Origin: Phialemonium atrogriseum
Taxonomy: Eukaryota; Ascomycota; Sordariomycetes; Cephalothecales; Cephalothecaceae
NCBI RefSeq assembly: GCF_030411735.1
Contig: NW_026848139.1
Location: forward strand, 372,001 to 436,000
Direction: 5' to 3'
DNA: 64,000 bases
A model generated the notes under the pieces. The model worked only from the letters and a program-made list of their open reading frames with translations, made no database searches and was not told the origin of the DNA. The translations under genes and the position numbers were made by a program. Below are positions 1-10,930 of this stretch, piece by piece. How positions within the stretch are numbered: position 1 is the first letter of the stretch; every line of letters starts with the position of its first letter.

Positions 1-278
1 GGCAGTCGGGCATAAGGGCCGGGCTGCACAGGTCGCGCACGCACGAGGACCGGCGGCCGAGCGGGCAGCCGGGGCAGATCAGGCATGTCGTCAAGGAGAT
101 TGCCAAGCTGGATAGCCACCGCACGCCGGTCTGGAGGGTGGGGTTCGACGACGACGGCCAGATCCTGGGGAGCGTCGGCGACGATGGGAGGCTGATGTGT
201 TACCGCCAGACGTCCGATGGTTCCTGGGCGAAGAGCTCCGAGCTTTCCATGGTGAAGATGAAGATGGCTGCTCCCTAA
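1..278 (+). CDS. SEH1: Seh1-like nucleoporin, C-terminal fragment
   Basis: This is the 3' end of a gene that runs in from the left edge; the frame is open from base 3 to a TAA at 276-278. The visible part ends with a WD40-type blade. HRTPVWRVGFDDDGQ is followed by LGSVGDDGRLMCYRQ and then a polar tail with WAKSSELSMV. The VWRV...SVGDDG...W pattern matches the last blade of Seh1, a beta-propeller subunit of the Nup84/Y complex of the nuclear pore and of the SEA/GATOR complex at the vacuole. A low-complexity charged stretch (RSRTHEDRRPSGQPG) precedes the blade, as fungal homologues often have inserts between blades. The start and most of the propeller lie outside the window. Another WD40 protein is possible; Seh1 is the best fit from the last blade alone. 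Confidence 0.72.
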   Translation, partial: QSGIRAGLHRSRTHEDRRPSGQPGQIRHVVKEIAKLDSHRTPVWRVGFDDDGQILGSVGDDGRLMCYRQTSDGSWAKSSELSMVKMKMAAP

Positions 279-1227
279 TCCCCGGCAGTCTTACCACCTC
301 TGGCCGAAGCGTCAAGGCAAATTCTATTCAAGCGGATAGGGGTCGTTCTCCGGCCCCGCTACGCAACAAACGACAAATTGGCTGGGCTATTCCCAGCGGC
401 AAGACGTCGTCAAGGCGGAATGTGAAATGTATAACATTTTCTACAATTCAAGAGAGGGCTTCTCTCTTACGAGGGGATTGTACGACTACGAGGATGGATG
501 AGGAGTATTCGGTGGTCCTTGGCGTCAGGCTTCACGAACATGGGACTGCGACGAGGAGAAAATAGACGGATTCGTGCGTGCCCCAGAGCAATCAACCTCG
601 CCGTCGGGCAACCCCTTCGCGGTCACACTATGTAAATGCTAGCGTCCCTATACGCGTCAATTTCTTGCATCAGCCAGGCCGTCTGCTGCGTCGTAAGGGG
701 ATCGCGCCACGAAGCAATGGACTTGAGCAATCAGCCCTGCGACAAGTCGGGCGCACGCTCGGGCGCCGGGTCAACTTGTTTAATAGATGCCAGTTTATCT
801 GAATGGATTGGTGGAATATTAAACCTCTCAACGTCCTAAATGGAAATGGGTCTTGAAGCAGGCTGGATGTATGATCTCGATCCAGAGCATGAATTACAAA
901 TCAGGTGGGAGCAGAACAGTGGTCAGGCGGGACTATAGAGATATGTGATACCAGCTATAGACGGACCTATTTATCTACTATTGTAGGTCCCAAATGGCCG
1001 AATTCAGAGCCTTGCCGAGCCCCTGAACTACCTACTATAGTAGTGTCTGACTACCTGGCTCGGTTTTCTATACCGACCTTACGCGACTAACCACCCAACA
1101 CACGCACAACCCTAGTTAGGCCATTTGGTCTGCAAAAGACACCTTGACAGCCAAGGAAAACCAGCGGATGGGGAATATGAAGACGTCTCTTATGCCGAGC
1201 GGTAGCGACAGCCACGACAGAATCCAC
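279..1227. other. Intergenic, between convergent genes
   Basis: About 950 bases separate the Seh1-like stop from the AsnRS stop. The sequence should contain both 3' UTRs. I see no gene, repeat or RNA in it. Confidence 0.6.
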
Positions 1228-2992
1228 TCAAGGCCTGCAGCGGCCCATGAAGCGAGGGTACAAGCAGCAGTCTCTGACTGTGTGCTGCTTGCACAGCCAA
1301 GCGAGGAAACGCTCCAGCCCGAGACCGTAGCCGCCGTGGGGAGAGCTGCCATACCTGTTGCGAATCTATTAGCCACTAAAACTGCCCGACGCATTGATTT
1401 GCTGTTACTTACTTCCTCTGGTCCGTGTACCAGTAGTACGGTGCGGGATCCAGGCCCTCACGCTTGAATGCTGCCATCAGCGCCTCGTGGTCGTCCAGCC
1501 TCATCGAGCCGCCGACAATCTCGCCAACGCCGGGCATCAGGCAGTCCACGCTCTCGGTAACACGAGGATCTGCCGGGTCCCTCTGCATGTAGAACGCCTT
1601 GATCTCCACGGGGAAGTGGGTCAGGAAGATGGGCTTGTTGATAATGTCCGTCATCCTGCGCTCGGCAGCCTCGGCAATGTCGTCGCCGAATGCGTGAGGG
1701 TTGCCGTCCTCGTTGAGGATCTCATGCTCCCGCAGCCACTCAATCGCATCTGAGTACTTCATGCGCAGGAAGGGCCGCTCCGGCACGCTGAATTCCGGGT
1801 TGAGGTGTTTGATGTATCCGGCAATGACGGGGTCGGCCATGACGAGCTCCAGCACACGGCAAATCATGTGCTCGATATGCGACAGGAGGTCGTCAAAGCT
1901 GATAAAGTCCAGCTCGGCCTCGACGTGCGTGTACTCGGACAAGTGCCGCCTGGTGAGGGACTTCTCCGCGCGGAAAGATTTCTCAATGCAGTACACGTCG
2001 CCCATGGACGGCAGGCAGGTCTCCAGGTAGAGCTGCGACGACTGGGTAAGGAAGGCGTCGGCACCGTAGTAATCGAACTTGAACAGAGTCGCACCGCCTT
2101 CCACCTGCGTCTGGACGAGCGCGGGAGGGCTGACCTTGCGGATCCTCGACTCCTTGTATGCCTGGTTGAAGGCGAACTCGACAGCGTCGCGGACAAGCAT
2201 GACGGATGAGGCGACCTCGCCGCGGAGGGTGAGGTGGCGCAGGTCCAGCAAGGTGGAATGCTCTGCCCCTGGCTGGACCCTGTTGGTGATGGCGTCGTCA
2301 CCTCCAGCAGCCCTCCAGTGCTTGGGGATCTTGTAGAAGTCGGCGTGCAGCTCGCGGTTGAGCGGGGCATGCGCGCCAGCAGGGACCTCGTACATCTCGC
2401 CGTAGATCTCCATGGTCGTCTCGCGTGTGAGAGTGACGGCTTCGTACGTCTTTGCCAGCTGGCCGCCAATGACGACCTGCATGAAGCCATAGCCGTCCCT
2501 CAAGGTGATGAACAGCATGTCCTTCTGTTTGCGCTCACGATGCACACGACCGACGACGCGCACTCGGGTGCCTTTACTTTCGGATTCCCCAGTGCCACGC
2601 AGCTTGATGTGGTCGCCAACCTCGTCCAGCTTGATCTTGACAGGCGCCGGGAGGCTGGTATCCTCCTCGATCACGATCTTCTTGGCCTCCTCGAGCGCCT
2701 TGTTACGCTCTTCGTCGTGCCTCTTGCGTTGGGCAGCGAGTTCCAGCTCGCGCGCCGCCTTCTTCTTCTTCTGCTCGTAGTTGTTGGCAGCCTTCTTCAA
2801 CGCAGACTTTGCCGCGGGCTTCCACTCCTTCGCAGCTTCATCGTCAGCGCTTTGGGACTTGCGCGTGAGGTATTGGGCCTCGGCGGGGCGCTCGAGGTAT
2901 GCGAATTGGAGTGTCTTGTATGGCGATTCCTCGGTACCCTGCTGGGTAGGCTCGTCTTTGCCGATATCTTCGTCGATATAGATGGTCGCCAT
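1228..2992 (-). CDS. DED81: Asparaginyl-tRNA synthetase, cytosolic
   Basis: This class II synthetase charges tRNA-Asn with asparagine in the cytosol. Two exons (1413-2992 and 1228-1354) give 568 residues. The donor GTAAGT falls inside the Lys codon of TDQRK, and the acceptor CAG restores YGSSPHGGYGLGLERF, which is class II motif 3; without splicing the protein would lose this ATP-binding motif. From the N-terminus there is a lysine-rich eukaryotic extension (about 40-120), an OB-fold anticodon-binding domain with RVRVVGRVHRERKQKDMLF (about 140-250), and the catalytic core. The core contains motif 2, FRAEKSLTRRHLSEYTHVEAE. The protein ends RDCCLYPRFMGRCRP, as in eukaryotic AsnRS. Length fits the family. 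A TGAGTCA box lies 82 bp upstream of the ATG. The next gene on the same strand, eEF1B-alpha, is also a translation factor. Confidence 0.96.
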
Positions 2993-3073
2993 CTTGAGCC
3001 CGTGGACGCTGCTGATCAGAAGTGGTTACAATAGGAGCAGATAGCGGCGGGAATGCGAAAGTGTTGTTGATTT

Positions 3074-3080
3074 TGAGTCA
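3074..3080 (-). promoter_or_regulatory. Gcn4/CPC1-type TGA(C/G)TCA element upstream of AsnRS
   Basis: TGAGTCA lies 82 bp upstream of the AsnRS start codon. It is a perfect bZIP (Gcn4/CPC1) half-site pair, and aminoacyl-tRNA synthetase genes are known targets of general amino acid control in fungi. Binding is inferred. Confidence 0.5.
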
Positions 3081-3412
3081 TCAGGATGAATTGGATAGTG
3101 GGATGAGTCGTCGCTTATCTTATCAGAGCCCCGCGGTTTCAGGCACAGACCATACATAACCGTGCATTATGTAAAACTTCTACTAGGATAGTAGCACGTG
3201 ATACGTGATCTGTACCCCTCTTCAACTTCTACAACACTAATTGCTCTCTTCAACACAGAACAAGCGATTATCCGCAGCTTCTCAACCAGGTCTACGCAGC
3301 CCGTCGTCGTACACTGGAGTAAAAAAAGGAATGGTGGAAATAAATGAGAAAAGACGAAAAGGAAAGGTAGGCTTCAGTTGTCGCTTATCCGCAATTGTTC
3401 TCATCAATCAAA

Positions 3413-3442
3413 ATCAACATCAACATCAACATCAACATCAAC
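3413..3442 (+). repeat. ATCAAC hexanucleotide microsatellite, 5 copies
   Basis: Five perfect tandem copies of ATCAAC lie in the non-coding region downstream of the eEF1B-alpha gene. Confidence 0.9.
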
Positions 3443-3612
3443 ACTGTGCCCTTAATCAATGCTGCGCCCCAGCATAGAATCCACAACTCACACGCAACCA
3501 TGCGTTTTCAAGGTCTCAAGGACAGGATCTGGAAAGAGAGACTTTGTGAATCCTGCTATCGTTAACTACCTACCCATGCTAACTCGTAGCATGGCATCAC
3601 CCTGTACCTAGC

Positions 3613-4631
3613 TTAAAGCTTCTGCATGGCGACGATATCAGAAGACTGGACGAAGTCCTCGATCTCCTCGATCTCCTCCTGGAGCTCTTCCAGGGAGATC
3701 TTCTCGTCCTCAACCACCAAGTTGATCTGCAGCTTCTTGATACCGAACCCGACAGCGACAAGCTTGGATGCACCCCAGACCAAGCCATCCTTCTCGATCC
3801 CACGGACCGCAGCCTCAAGACCGGCCATGTCGGTCTCGTCATCTGCAATTTAACTGGTCAGTATGCAAGTCGTACAAAACTGCAGGCTCTCCGTTCTTTC
3901 ACGTACCCCAAGGCTTGACGTCCATGGTCACAATCGACTTGGCAATGGTCTTAGGCTTGGCCTCCTTCTTCTTGCGGTACTCGGCCAGGCGCTCCTCGCG
4001 GGCGCGCGCCTCCTCCTCATCCTCCTCGTCGCTGCTGAACAGGTTGTCGTCGTCATCGTCATCTGCGGCGGCGGCAGGGGCGGCAGCAGCAGGGGCGGCG
4101 GCGGACGCCTTGGCCTCGTTCAACGCCAGCTCGGCCTCATCAGGCCCATATGCCGTGTAAGGCTTCGTGGCGTCGCCGGCCAGCGTGGGGAACTCGTCCT
4201 CGTACGACGCGATGTGCTTGTACCAGCGCGCCACGTGAGGGAGCTTGGCAGCGTCCGGGGCTGACTTGAGCGCCTTGAAGCAAGCGACGTCGCCTTGCGA
4301 CGCGGTGTACCTAAGGTAGGGAAGGTTGTTGGTAAGGGGTGAGGAGAAAGGGATGGAGGGAAAGCCTCCTATATGCTAGGTATGTAAAGCCGTGGCTTGC
4401 AGACTTGCACACTTTGAGACTTCTCAATATCATGAACCAATGAGGCCATGAAGATAAAATGGAGGACAGATAATCTCAAGAAAGCCAGGAACACGACATA
4501 CCCGGTAATGTATGAACGAGTGGATAGCCAATAGCTCAGGGCTTTGGATGTTAGCATATTCGCCTGGGGCTCGACTGGGTAGGTAACTCACTGGCGAGCC
4601 CGGCGTCGGTATGAAGATCGGTGAACACCAT
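3613..4631 (-). CDS. EFB1: Translation elongation factor eEF1B-alpha (EF-1 beta)
   Basis: This is the guanine-nucleotide exchange factor that reloads eEF1A with GTP. Four exons are predicted (4592-4631, 4502-4541, 3907-4310, 3613-3842), giving 237 residues. The first two exons are only 40 nt each; intron 1 carries a TGCTAAC branch point. Spliced, the start reads MVFTDLHTDAGLATLSYWL and then YTASQGDVACFKALK, the usual N-terminal GST-C-like domain. An Ala/Pro linker and an acidic stretch (DDDDDDNLFSSDEEDEEE, about 105-125) follow. The C-terminal exchange domain contains MDVKPWDDETDM, KKLQINLVVEDEKI and the terminal DIVAMQKL. Both splice joins inside the exchange domain restore canonical residues. 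Family length is about 200-240, so the model looks complete. It is transcribed away from the xylose reductase gene, sharing a divergent promoter of about 1 kb. Confidence 0.96.
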
Positions 4632-5647
4632 TGTCAATTAATCAGTCTCGAGGCTGTTTATACGTGATATAGATGATGGAAATATTGTAAATGACCAGAG
4701 GAGAGCGTCTAGGAGCCTCGAAGCAGGTGGGGGGGTCTCCAGCGAATTTTTTTAATATTTTATTTTTTCAAGTGTTCTATTGGTCCGAAGCAAACGACAT
4801 CTCTTGGTATCGAGCTGGGCACTCCGCCTTGGATCTAACTGATCTTCAACAATTTCGAGTCGTTTTTGTTCAATCGAGGTTTTAGGGGACAAATCAACGT
4901 CTACCTGGTGTGTAGTCTTACGGAATTGGGGACCTCTGGTGCTCTAAGCGTTCCCACCTGTTGGAAGTAAGGTATATCTCTTCTGCCCTCACTTCGGGAA
5001 TGAGTGTGTTGATGGATGAGTAAGTCGTGCTCAGAACCAGGTGACTAGGGTGAAATAAATAGCTTCTTGCAGAATTGCCGTTCTAGTAGTTGTCGGTTCC
5101 ATCATCATGATGGTGGTCATCATCATCAGAGGATAGGTAGCTGTGACGTCAGTTTGTCTTGTAGATGGATGTTCTCCATTCTTAGGGTAGGGGTGACGGC
5201 GTGAAAGCCATGTCCCAGTGCAATCCCTAGTCACCTTTTTCGGGGCCGAGGGGCGTTGGGCAAGTTGACAAGGCCGAGACTTCTGACAGTTGCGACGGAT
5301 ACTTGACGTGTACACGATAGACACCGTTCTTTGCTGGGGACAGGAAGCTTTTTGGAAACTTAGGTATCCGAAACATGGAAAGCACACGTACGAACGACCC
5401 AGAGAGCCCCGGTGGAGCTGCAGGAGCCAACAGGGTGGTGATGTTCAACGTCATAGATGAAGCGTTTGTTGAAGCCAGCCTGCATCTCCCCTCGGATGGT
5501 TTAAAAGCCCCCAAGGCCACCCCGTCAGCTAGCAGGTCATTTATTTTCTCTCATTTCTCTCTCTTCTTCCGTGTCGTAATACAATTGCAATAAGTATCAA
5601 GCCAACTTACTCTCGGTGAGATACGTTTCAAAAGCTCAGCTACCAGG
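4632..5647. other. Divergent promoter between eEF1B-alpha and xylose reductase
   Basis: This 1,016-base region separates two divergently transcribed genes. Short open frames here lack recognisable domains and are dismissed. I found no clear XlnR-type GGCTAA box by eye. Confidence 0.55.
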
Positions 5648-6702
5648 ATGACAAAGACAAAGACCATCAGGCTCTCCTCAGGATATGTAAGATAAATAGC
5701 ATTCCAGTTAACCATCTTGACTCGGGCCTTGACACTCCAGTGTAGGAGATGCCCATTGTTGGCTACGGCCTCTGGAAAGTGCCGAACGACAAGTGTGCCG
5801 ACTCGGTCTACCATGCGATCAAGCTCGGATACCGACATTTCGACGGCGCATATGACTACCAGAACAGCTCCGAGGCGGGCGCCGGCATCCGCAAGGCCAT
5901 CCAGGACGGCCTGGTAAAGCGCGAGGAGATCTTCGTCACGTCCAAGCTGTGGAACAACTATCACAGGCGGGACCGCGCCATCGAGATGGCCAAGGCCGAG
6001 AACGACGCCTGGGGCCTGGGCTACCTGGACCTGTACCTGATCCATTTCCCCCTCGCGCAGAAGTACATCCCGCCGTCCGAGCTCTCGCACCCGGGCTTCT
6101 GGACCGACAGCGCCCAGAAGAACGTCGCCCCGCTGGACCGCGTCCCCGTGGCCGAGACGTGGGCCGCGCTGGAGACGCTCGCGCGGACCAAGGACAACCC
6201 GTCGGGCATCTTCCGCTCGCTGGGCGTCGCCAACTTCAACGCCATGCTCCTGTACGACCTGCTGGCCGGGTACGAAAAGGTGCGCCCGGCGATGCTGCAG
6301 GTTGAGCACCACCCCTACCTGGCCCAGCCCGACCTGGTGAAGATGGCGCACGAGAATAACGTCGCCGTGACCGCGTACAGCAGCTTCGGCCCACAGAGCT
6401 TCATCGAGCTGGGCAGCCAGGCCGCCAAGGAGGCGACGTCGCTGCTGGAGCACAGTGTTGTCAAGAAGATCGCGGACAAGCACGGTAAGACCCCCGCGCA
6501 GGTGCTACTGCGCTGGTCGACCCAGAGGGACGTTATCGTCATCCCCAAGAGCAACAACCCGGACCGGCTGGCCCAGAACCTGGATTGCAGCTCGTTCGAC
6601 TTGACCAAGGGTGACTTGGAGGCCATCTCTGGCCTGGATAGGGGCTTGCGGTTCAACGATCCTGGAACATCGCTCGACCCGCCAATTAGAGTCTTTGCTT
6701 GA
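5648..6702 (+). CDS. XYL1: D-xylose reductase-type aldo-keto reductase
   Basis: This NAD(P)H-dependent enzyme reduces D-xylose to xylitol, the first step of fungal pentose catabolism; related AKR enzymes also take L-arabinose and other aldoses. Two exons (5648-5686, 5746-6702) give 331 residues. The first exon supplies 13 residues, ending in LSSGY; the splice acceptor TGTAG joins it to EMPIVGYGLWKV, the start of the AKR barrel. Visible catalytic features are Asp and Tyr in YRHFDGAYDYQNS, Lys in VTSKLWNNYH and His in LYLIHFP. IPKSNNPDRL is the cofactor-specificity motif typical of xylose reductases. LGVANFN and VEHHPYLAQPDLV are also conserved. Length matches the family (about 320). It converges on BMS1 with 164 bp between stops. 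The exact sugar preference cannot be read from sequence. Confidence 0.92.
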
Positions 6703-6866
6703 AGGCAGAAAGAGTAACTATTTAGGCGGGGTAGGGGAAGAAGGCTTGTTGTCACGGCTGCATTGTGTAGTGGTGTTCGCGGGGAAGAATATATCGCAAC
6801 TGTATCTTAGACAATACATATCTTCCAACTGCCGAGCAGTTAGCTAACACACAACCCGGGGACCTT

Positions 6867-9800
6867 TTATCTCCTCCGCTTTCCACCACCACCAACCCCG
6901 TCCTCTCCTTGCTTCCTTTTCTTGCCTTCCCTCTGCCAGTACGCCTTACTCTCCCTCTTCTCCCTCGACTCCTTCTTCTCCTCGAATTCGGCAACACGTT
7001 TCCTGTACTCTCCCCTCTTCTCCTCCTTCTTTTTCCTCCGCTTCTCCGCGACGTCTTTCCTGATCGTCGTGAGCTTCTGCATGAGGTCCCTGGCCTTCTT
7101 CTCTTCCCCGCGGAGTATGACCGCCCGCTTCTGCATGTACGTTTCTTTCTTCTGCTTCTTTGTCTGGATGATCTGCGACTTGAACGGCAACTTGGCGGCG
7201 AGCGCCCGCGGCACCCTCAGGGGGTTGAAGTGCCTGGCCTGCCGCTCGACCTTCCTGTACTGGCTGTTCTTCTGCATTGGCGTGTCTATCCCCTCGTCGC
7301 GGCGCACCTGTCCGGTCAACCTCATGCCCTGCCAGCCGATGAGGTTCGTGACCGGGTTGTAGAACCGATGCGGCCTGATGGGGTACCACGCTCGCAAGAA
7401 GACAATGTCGCTCATCAGGATCTTGTCCTCGAAGGTAGCTCGGAAGTGGCCGTCCGGCTTGGAAAGGGCACGCTTGATCTGGCCCCGCACGCCCGAGACG
7501 GTCTTGATAGAAGCCCCCTCGAACTTTGCTATCTCGAGTGCCGTGTTGAACATGTCCTTGATGAAGGCCGTGTTCTTGAACACCTTGTACGGCGCGCCGG
7601 TGAGCTTGAGCTTCTTGACAATCTCGGTAGACTCGTCGACGCTGAGAACGGTGCCGGTCGCAGCTATTCGGAAACCGGGGTTGGTGGCAGAGAAGGACTG
7701 GAAGCACACAAATCCAGTATTTGGTGCGATGAGGGGCCCGTAGAAGGTGCTGAAGCAGTGCATGTGCTCCGGCGTGTACTTCAGCATGCGGTTCCTCGTC
7801 CGAGAGTCGGATATGCTGTAGATGGGAAGGGATTGAAATCTCCTCCAGCCCATAGAGAATATCAAGGGGTCGTTTGTCTTGAGGATCTTCTTGTGCCAAC
7901 GATGCCTCTTGATCCGAGCTTGGACAAAGCCAAAGCGGTCCTCGGTAGGAGAGAGTCCACCGACAATCAGGGGAATCCTGGCTTGGAACATTTCGACGAA
8001 TTCCGCTGGCACTCCTTCTATGATCATCTTGGCGTACTTCCCGGCCTTGTATCCCTCAACAGCGGTGCGTTGATGCTCGTCCAGGATTCCAAGCTCGGCC
8101 TTGTTGATGTCCAGCTGCTTCTGGATCAATGCCTTCTGGGAATCGTACCAGTCATCTTCGCCAAACTCCTCCTGATCTCCTCCTTCTCGCCTGGCCACTG
8201 CCTTGTCGTTCTTGAAGCCTTCCCGGTCTTCTTCCTCGAAGCGGAGCTTGAGTTCCTCTTTCCGGCGCGCATTCTTCTCACGCTCTTCCTCGATGCTCTT
8301 CTCCGGGACGTGTTGTTCGCCGGTTTCGAGATCCTCAAAAGCACCATCGCCTTCGTCGTCGTCGCCATCCTCACCGTCATCTTGTGAGTCTCCATCACCA
8401 TCGTCGTCGTCGCCGCCGTCGCCATCCTCGTCAAGTAGATTTGATGTGGCGAACCGACTTCGCAGCGCTTCGATGCTGTCCTCTTGAGACCACTTCGCGG
8501 CGAGCTCCTCGTAGTCATAGCGGGGAATCGACCGATCTTCTTCCAAATCTCCCTCAATCTCATACTGGGACTTCTTGAAAAATAATTCATCCTCCTCGTC
8601 TTCGATATTCTCTTCCTGGCTCTCTTGATCCTCACCCCTCCATCTCTGGAGAGCTGTTTTCGCTGGCACCGAGTCGTCATACATTAAACGAGCGAGATCA
8701 TTGGCGCGGAATGGCCGTCTCTTGCTGTGAAGCAATCTTGCCTTCTCGGTCATGTTTTCTTTCCATTTTACCGCGGTGTCCTCGTCGTCAGAGTCAAACT
8801 CGTCGACGTCACTGTCAACTTCGTCGTCGTCGTCGTCGTCGTCGTCATCATCGTCGTCGTTGTCGCCGCCCGAGGATAACGACCCCAGATCGGAATCGCT
8901 GTCGGCAAATGCCAGATCGTCTTCGTCCACGTTCTTATCTTTACCTTTCCTGAACATCTTACCGAGCTTCTCTTCGCTAAACTCGGCCTCCACTTCAGGG
9001 TCGTTGTCATCGCTGGCGAAGCCTTCATTTTCAGGGAGATCTTCCTCGTCCGATAAACCGTTCTCCTCGGCGAACCGCACTTTCCGCTGACTCCTTCGGC
9101 CGGTGTCCTCGTCCGCCGGAACACGAGTGATCTGGTCACCTCCTGCAAAGAGCTGCACACCTTCCTCCGTCTGCCCCAGTAGTCGCCTTTCACCCTGCAA
9201 GTCGATGATTAATTGTTCGCCTTCTCCACGCTCAACACCATCCGCGTCCTTGTCGAAGGTAAACCCGTTCTCCCTGGTAATAACAATATGGTCGCCCGTT
9301 ATTTTGAGACCACTTCGGTCGGACATTGGAGCATAGAGCTTCTTTTCCTTTTCATCCAGGCGCCGCCTCCCTGTCTTGCCCGTAACCTTTGCAATTGCTA
9401 GCTCCATGGCGGGAGTCGGGCAAGGGTCCGGTAGGGCCTCCATACGGGCGACCGCGAAGTCGCCAAGGCCAGGGATATGAACTCGCTGACCCTCGGCTGA
9501 AAAGTTGGTCCCCCTCAGGTACCCAGATAACTCGATCGATCGATCGCACTTTGAATCCTCCTCAATTTTCGTCGGATGGGTGACATCTCGGTAGTTATCG
9601 ACAACAGTGTAGGGGTGGGAATTCCTCCAAATCAACGGTCGCGGGTTCTTCATGACCGAGAGAAAGCGAGACAGATTGTGGATCTCGCGATCCGGATATC
9701 TCCCGTTGATGACGCCGGAGAGATAGAACAGGTGAGCTCCTTGGTAAAGCTCGCTCCACAACCTGTGCTTTAACCTCTTTTTGGCGTCTTTCAAGGCTTG

Positions 9801-10436
9801 AGGCTTTCGAAACAGGTCCAGATGCGTCAGAATGCCGAAGACATTGCCCGGCATACCAGTAGCAGCCAGGATATTCAAAAACTCCATAGTCTCCATTTCG
9901 AAGCCATAGTTTCCATCAATCATCAGCAGCACGATGTCGGCCACCTTCGCCACGTCCACCATGGCTTCAAGCTCGTTCGGGCATTCAAGGAAGGTCAGCC
10001 TCTGCTTCTTGGACGTGACCACGGTGATGGGCCCAAGGGGCTCGGAGATCGTTTCTTTGGCATAGCGTCTGATGAGCGACTTGATCAAGGTCGTCTTGCC
10101 CACGCCTGGTGGCCCGACAATGGCGACAAGTCGCGGCGGGGGATCATCGGGGAGTCGGTCAACGAGAGGTACATGGAGGCGCTTCTCTTTTATCTAGAGG
10201 GAATAGAGGTCAGTAACTGGCGCCAAAGACATTGACCACCCAGACATACGTCGTGAGATCTTGCTGCTGTTCTCGCAAGTTTTCCAGGGTTGGAGAAGGC
10301 GAATGCCTTTGGGTTTGGTCCTGGGACAGAGTGTTAGCCGAATGCGCGGGGTTATATTAGAGAACATGCGCTTACCACCCGAATGCTGCTTTTTTTCTTT
10401 GGACTTGCGATGAGGCTTATTCTGTTGTGCCTCCAT
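6867..10436 (-). CDS. BMS1: Ribosome biogenesis GTPase BMS1
   Basis: BMS1 is a nucleolar GTPase of the small-subunit processome that binds the Rcl1 endonuclease. Three exons (10376-10436, 10250-10320, 6867-10193) give 1,152 residues, close to the yeast length. The two short 5' exons encode MEAQQNKPHRKSKEKKQHS and then NPKAFAFSNPGKLARTAARS, a hallmark N-terminus. The P-loop GPPGVGKTTLIKSL spans the region right after the second intron. It is followed by the G domain, an AARP2CN domain, a long acidic middle region with an aspartate run encoded by GTC/GTCGTC repeats on the plus strand near 8821-8850, and the RIBIOP_C (DUF663) domain with FGPLIAPNTGFVCFQ and NLIGWQGMRLTGQVRRDE. The C-terminus is a lysine/arginine coiled coil. 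Long antisense open frames here are shadows of its charged composition. Confidence 0.97.
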
Positions 10437-10930
10437 GATTGCGCCTATTGTCCCGAGTCCGCAAGAAACATGGGCAGTTTTCGAGGTCACTGGCGAGCAA
10501 CTCCAATGCTCCTCTACATCCCTCAAAAATTTCTTGGACGGGAAATCGTCGGGACCAATATTTTTTTTATCTTATCGCTCTATCGATAAGGAATGTGGAA
10601 GTGGGGCAATATACTTGGTACATCCGCCTCCACTGTTACATAAGCTGGGGTTCTACCATAGTAGGAGAATGGCGTTCCTTCGGTGCCAAAAGCATTCTAT
10701 GAGCCACCGGCCAGAGCTTTCACAGTATGTATGATGGCACAAATGAAGAATGTATTTTGGTAAAAGGGTTTGATTATTTACAACTTCCAGCTAACAAATT
10801 GGGTAGCTAAACAGCCTTGTCATATTATAGGCCTACATAAGTCGCAACCTTCCAAAGGAAAACCCCTTTACGCAGTACACGTGTATGTTATCCCAGGGCT
10901 GACACAAACCACACTCGGACCAGTCATCCT
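10437..10930. other. Intergenic: BMS1 promoter
   Basis: About 490 bases separate the BMS1 start and the stop of the next minus-strand gene. No other feature is recognised. Confidence 0.55.

Larger units (their letters stand above)
2993..3612. other. Intergenic: AsnRS promoter and eEF1B-alpha 3' region
   Basis: This 620-base stretch holds the AsnRS promoter with its TGAGTCA box and, nearer the eEF1B-alpha stop, an ATCAAC hexamer microsatellite. No gene is seen. Confidence 0.6.

Noticed and set aside
5551..6483. 310-codon open frame antisense to the xylose reductase gene
   Set aside because: It mirrors a GC-rich coding exon, has no domain, and the plus strand has intact catalytic motifs and splice sites.
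6909..8387. 492-codon plus-strand frame opposite BMS1
   Set aside because: Composition shadow of the charged C-terminus of BMS1.
8815..8850. GTC/GTCGTC trinucleotide run as an independent microsatellite
   Set aside because: It encodes the acidic Asp run of BMS1, which is expected in the family.
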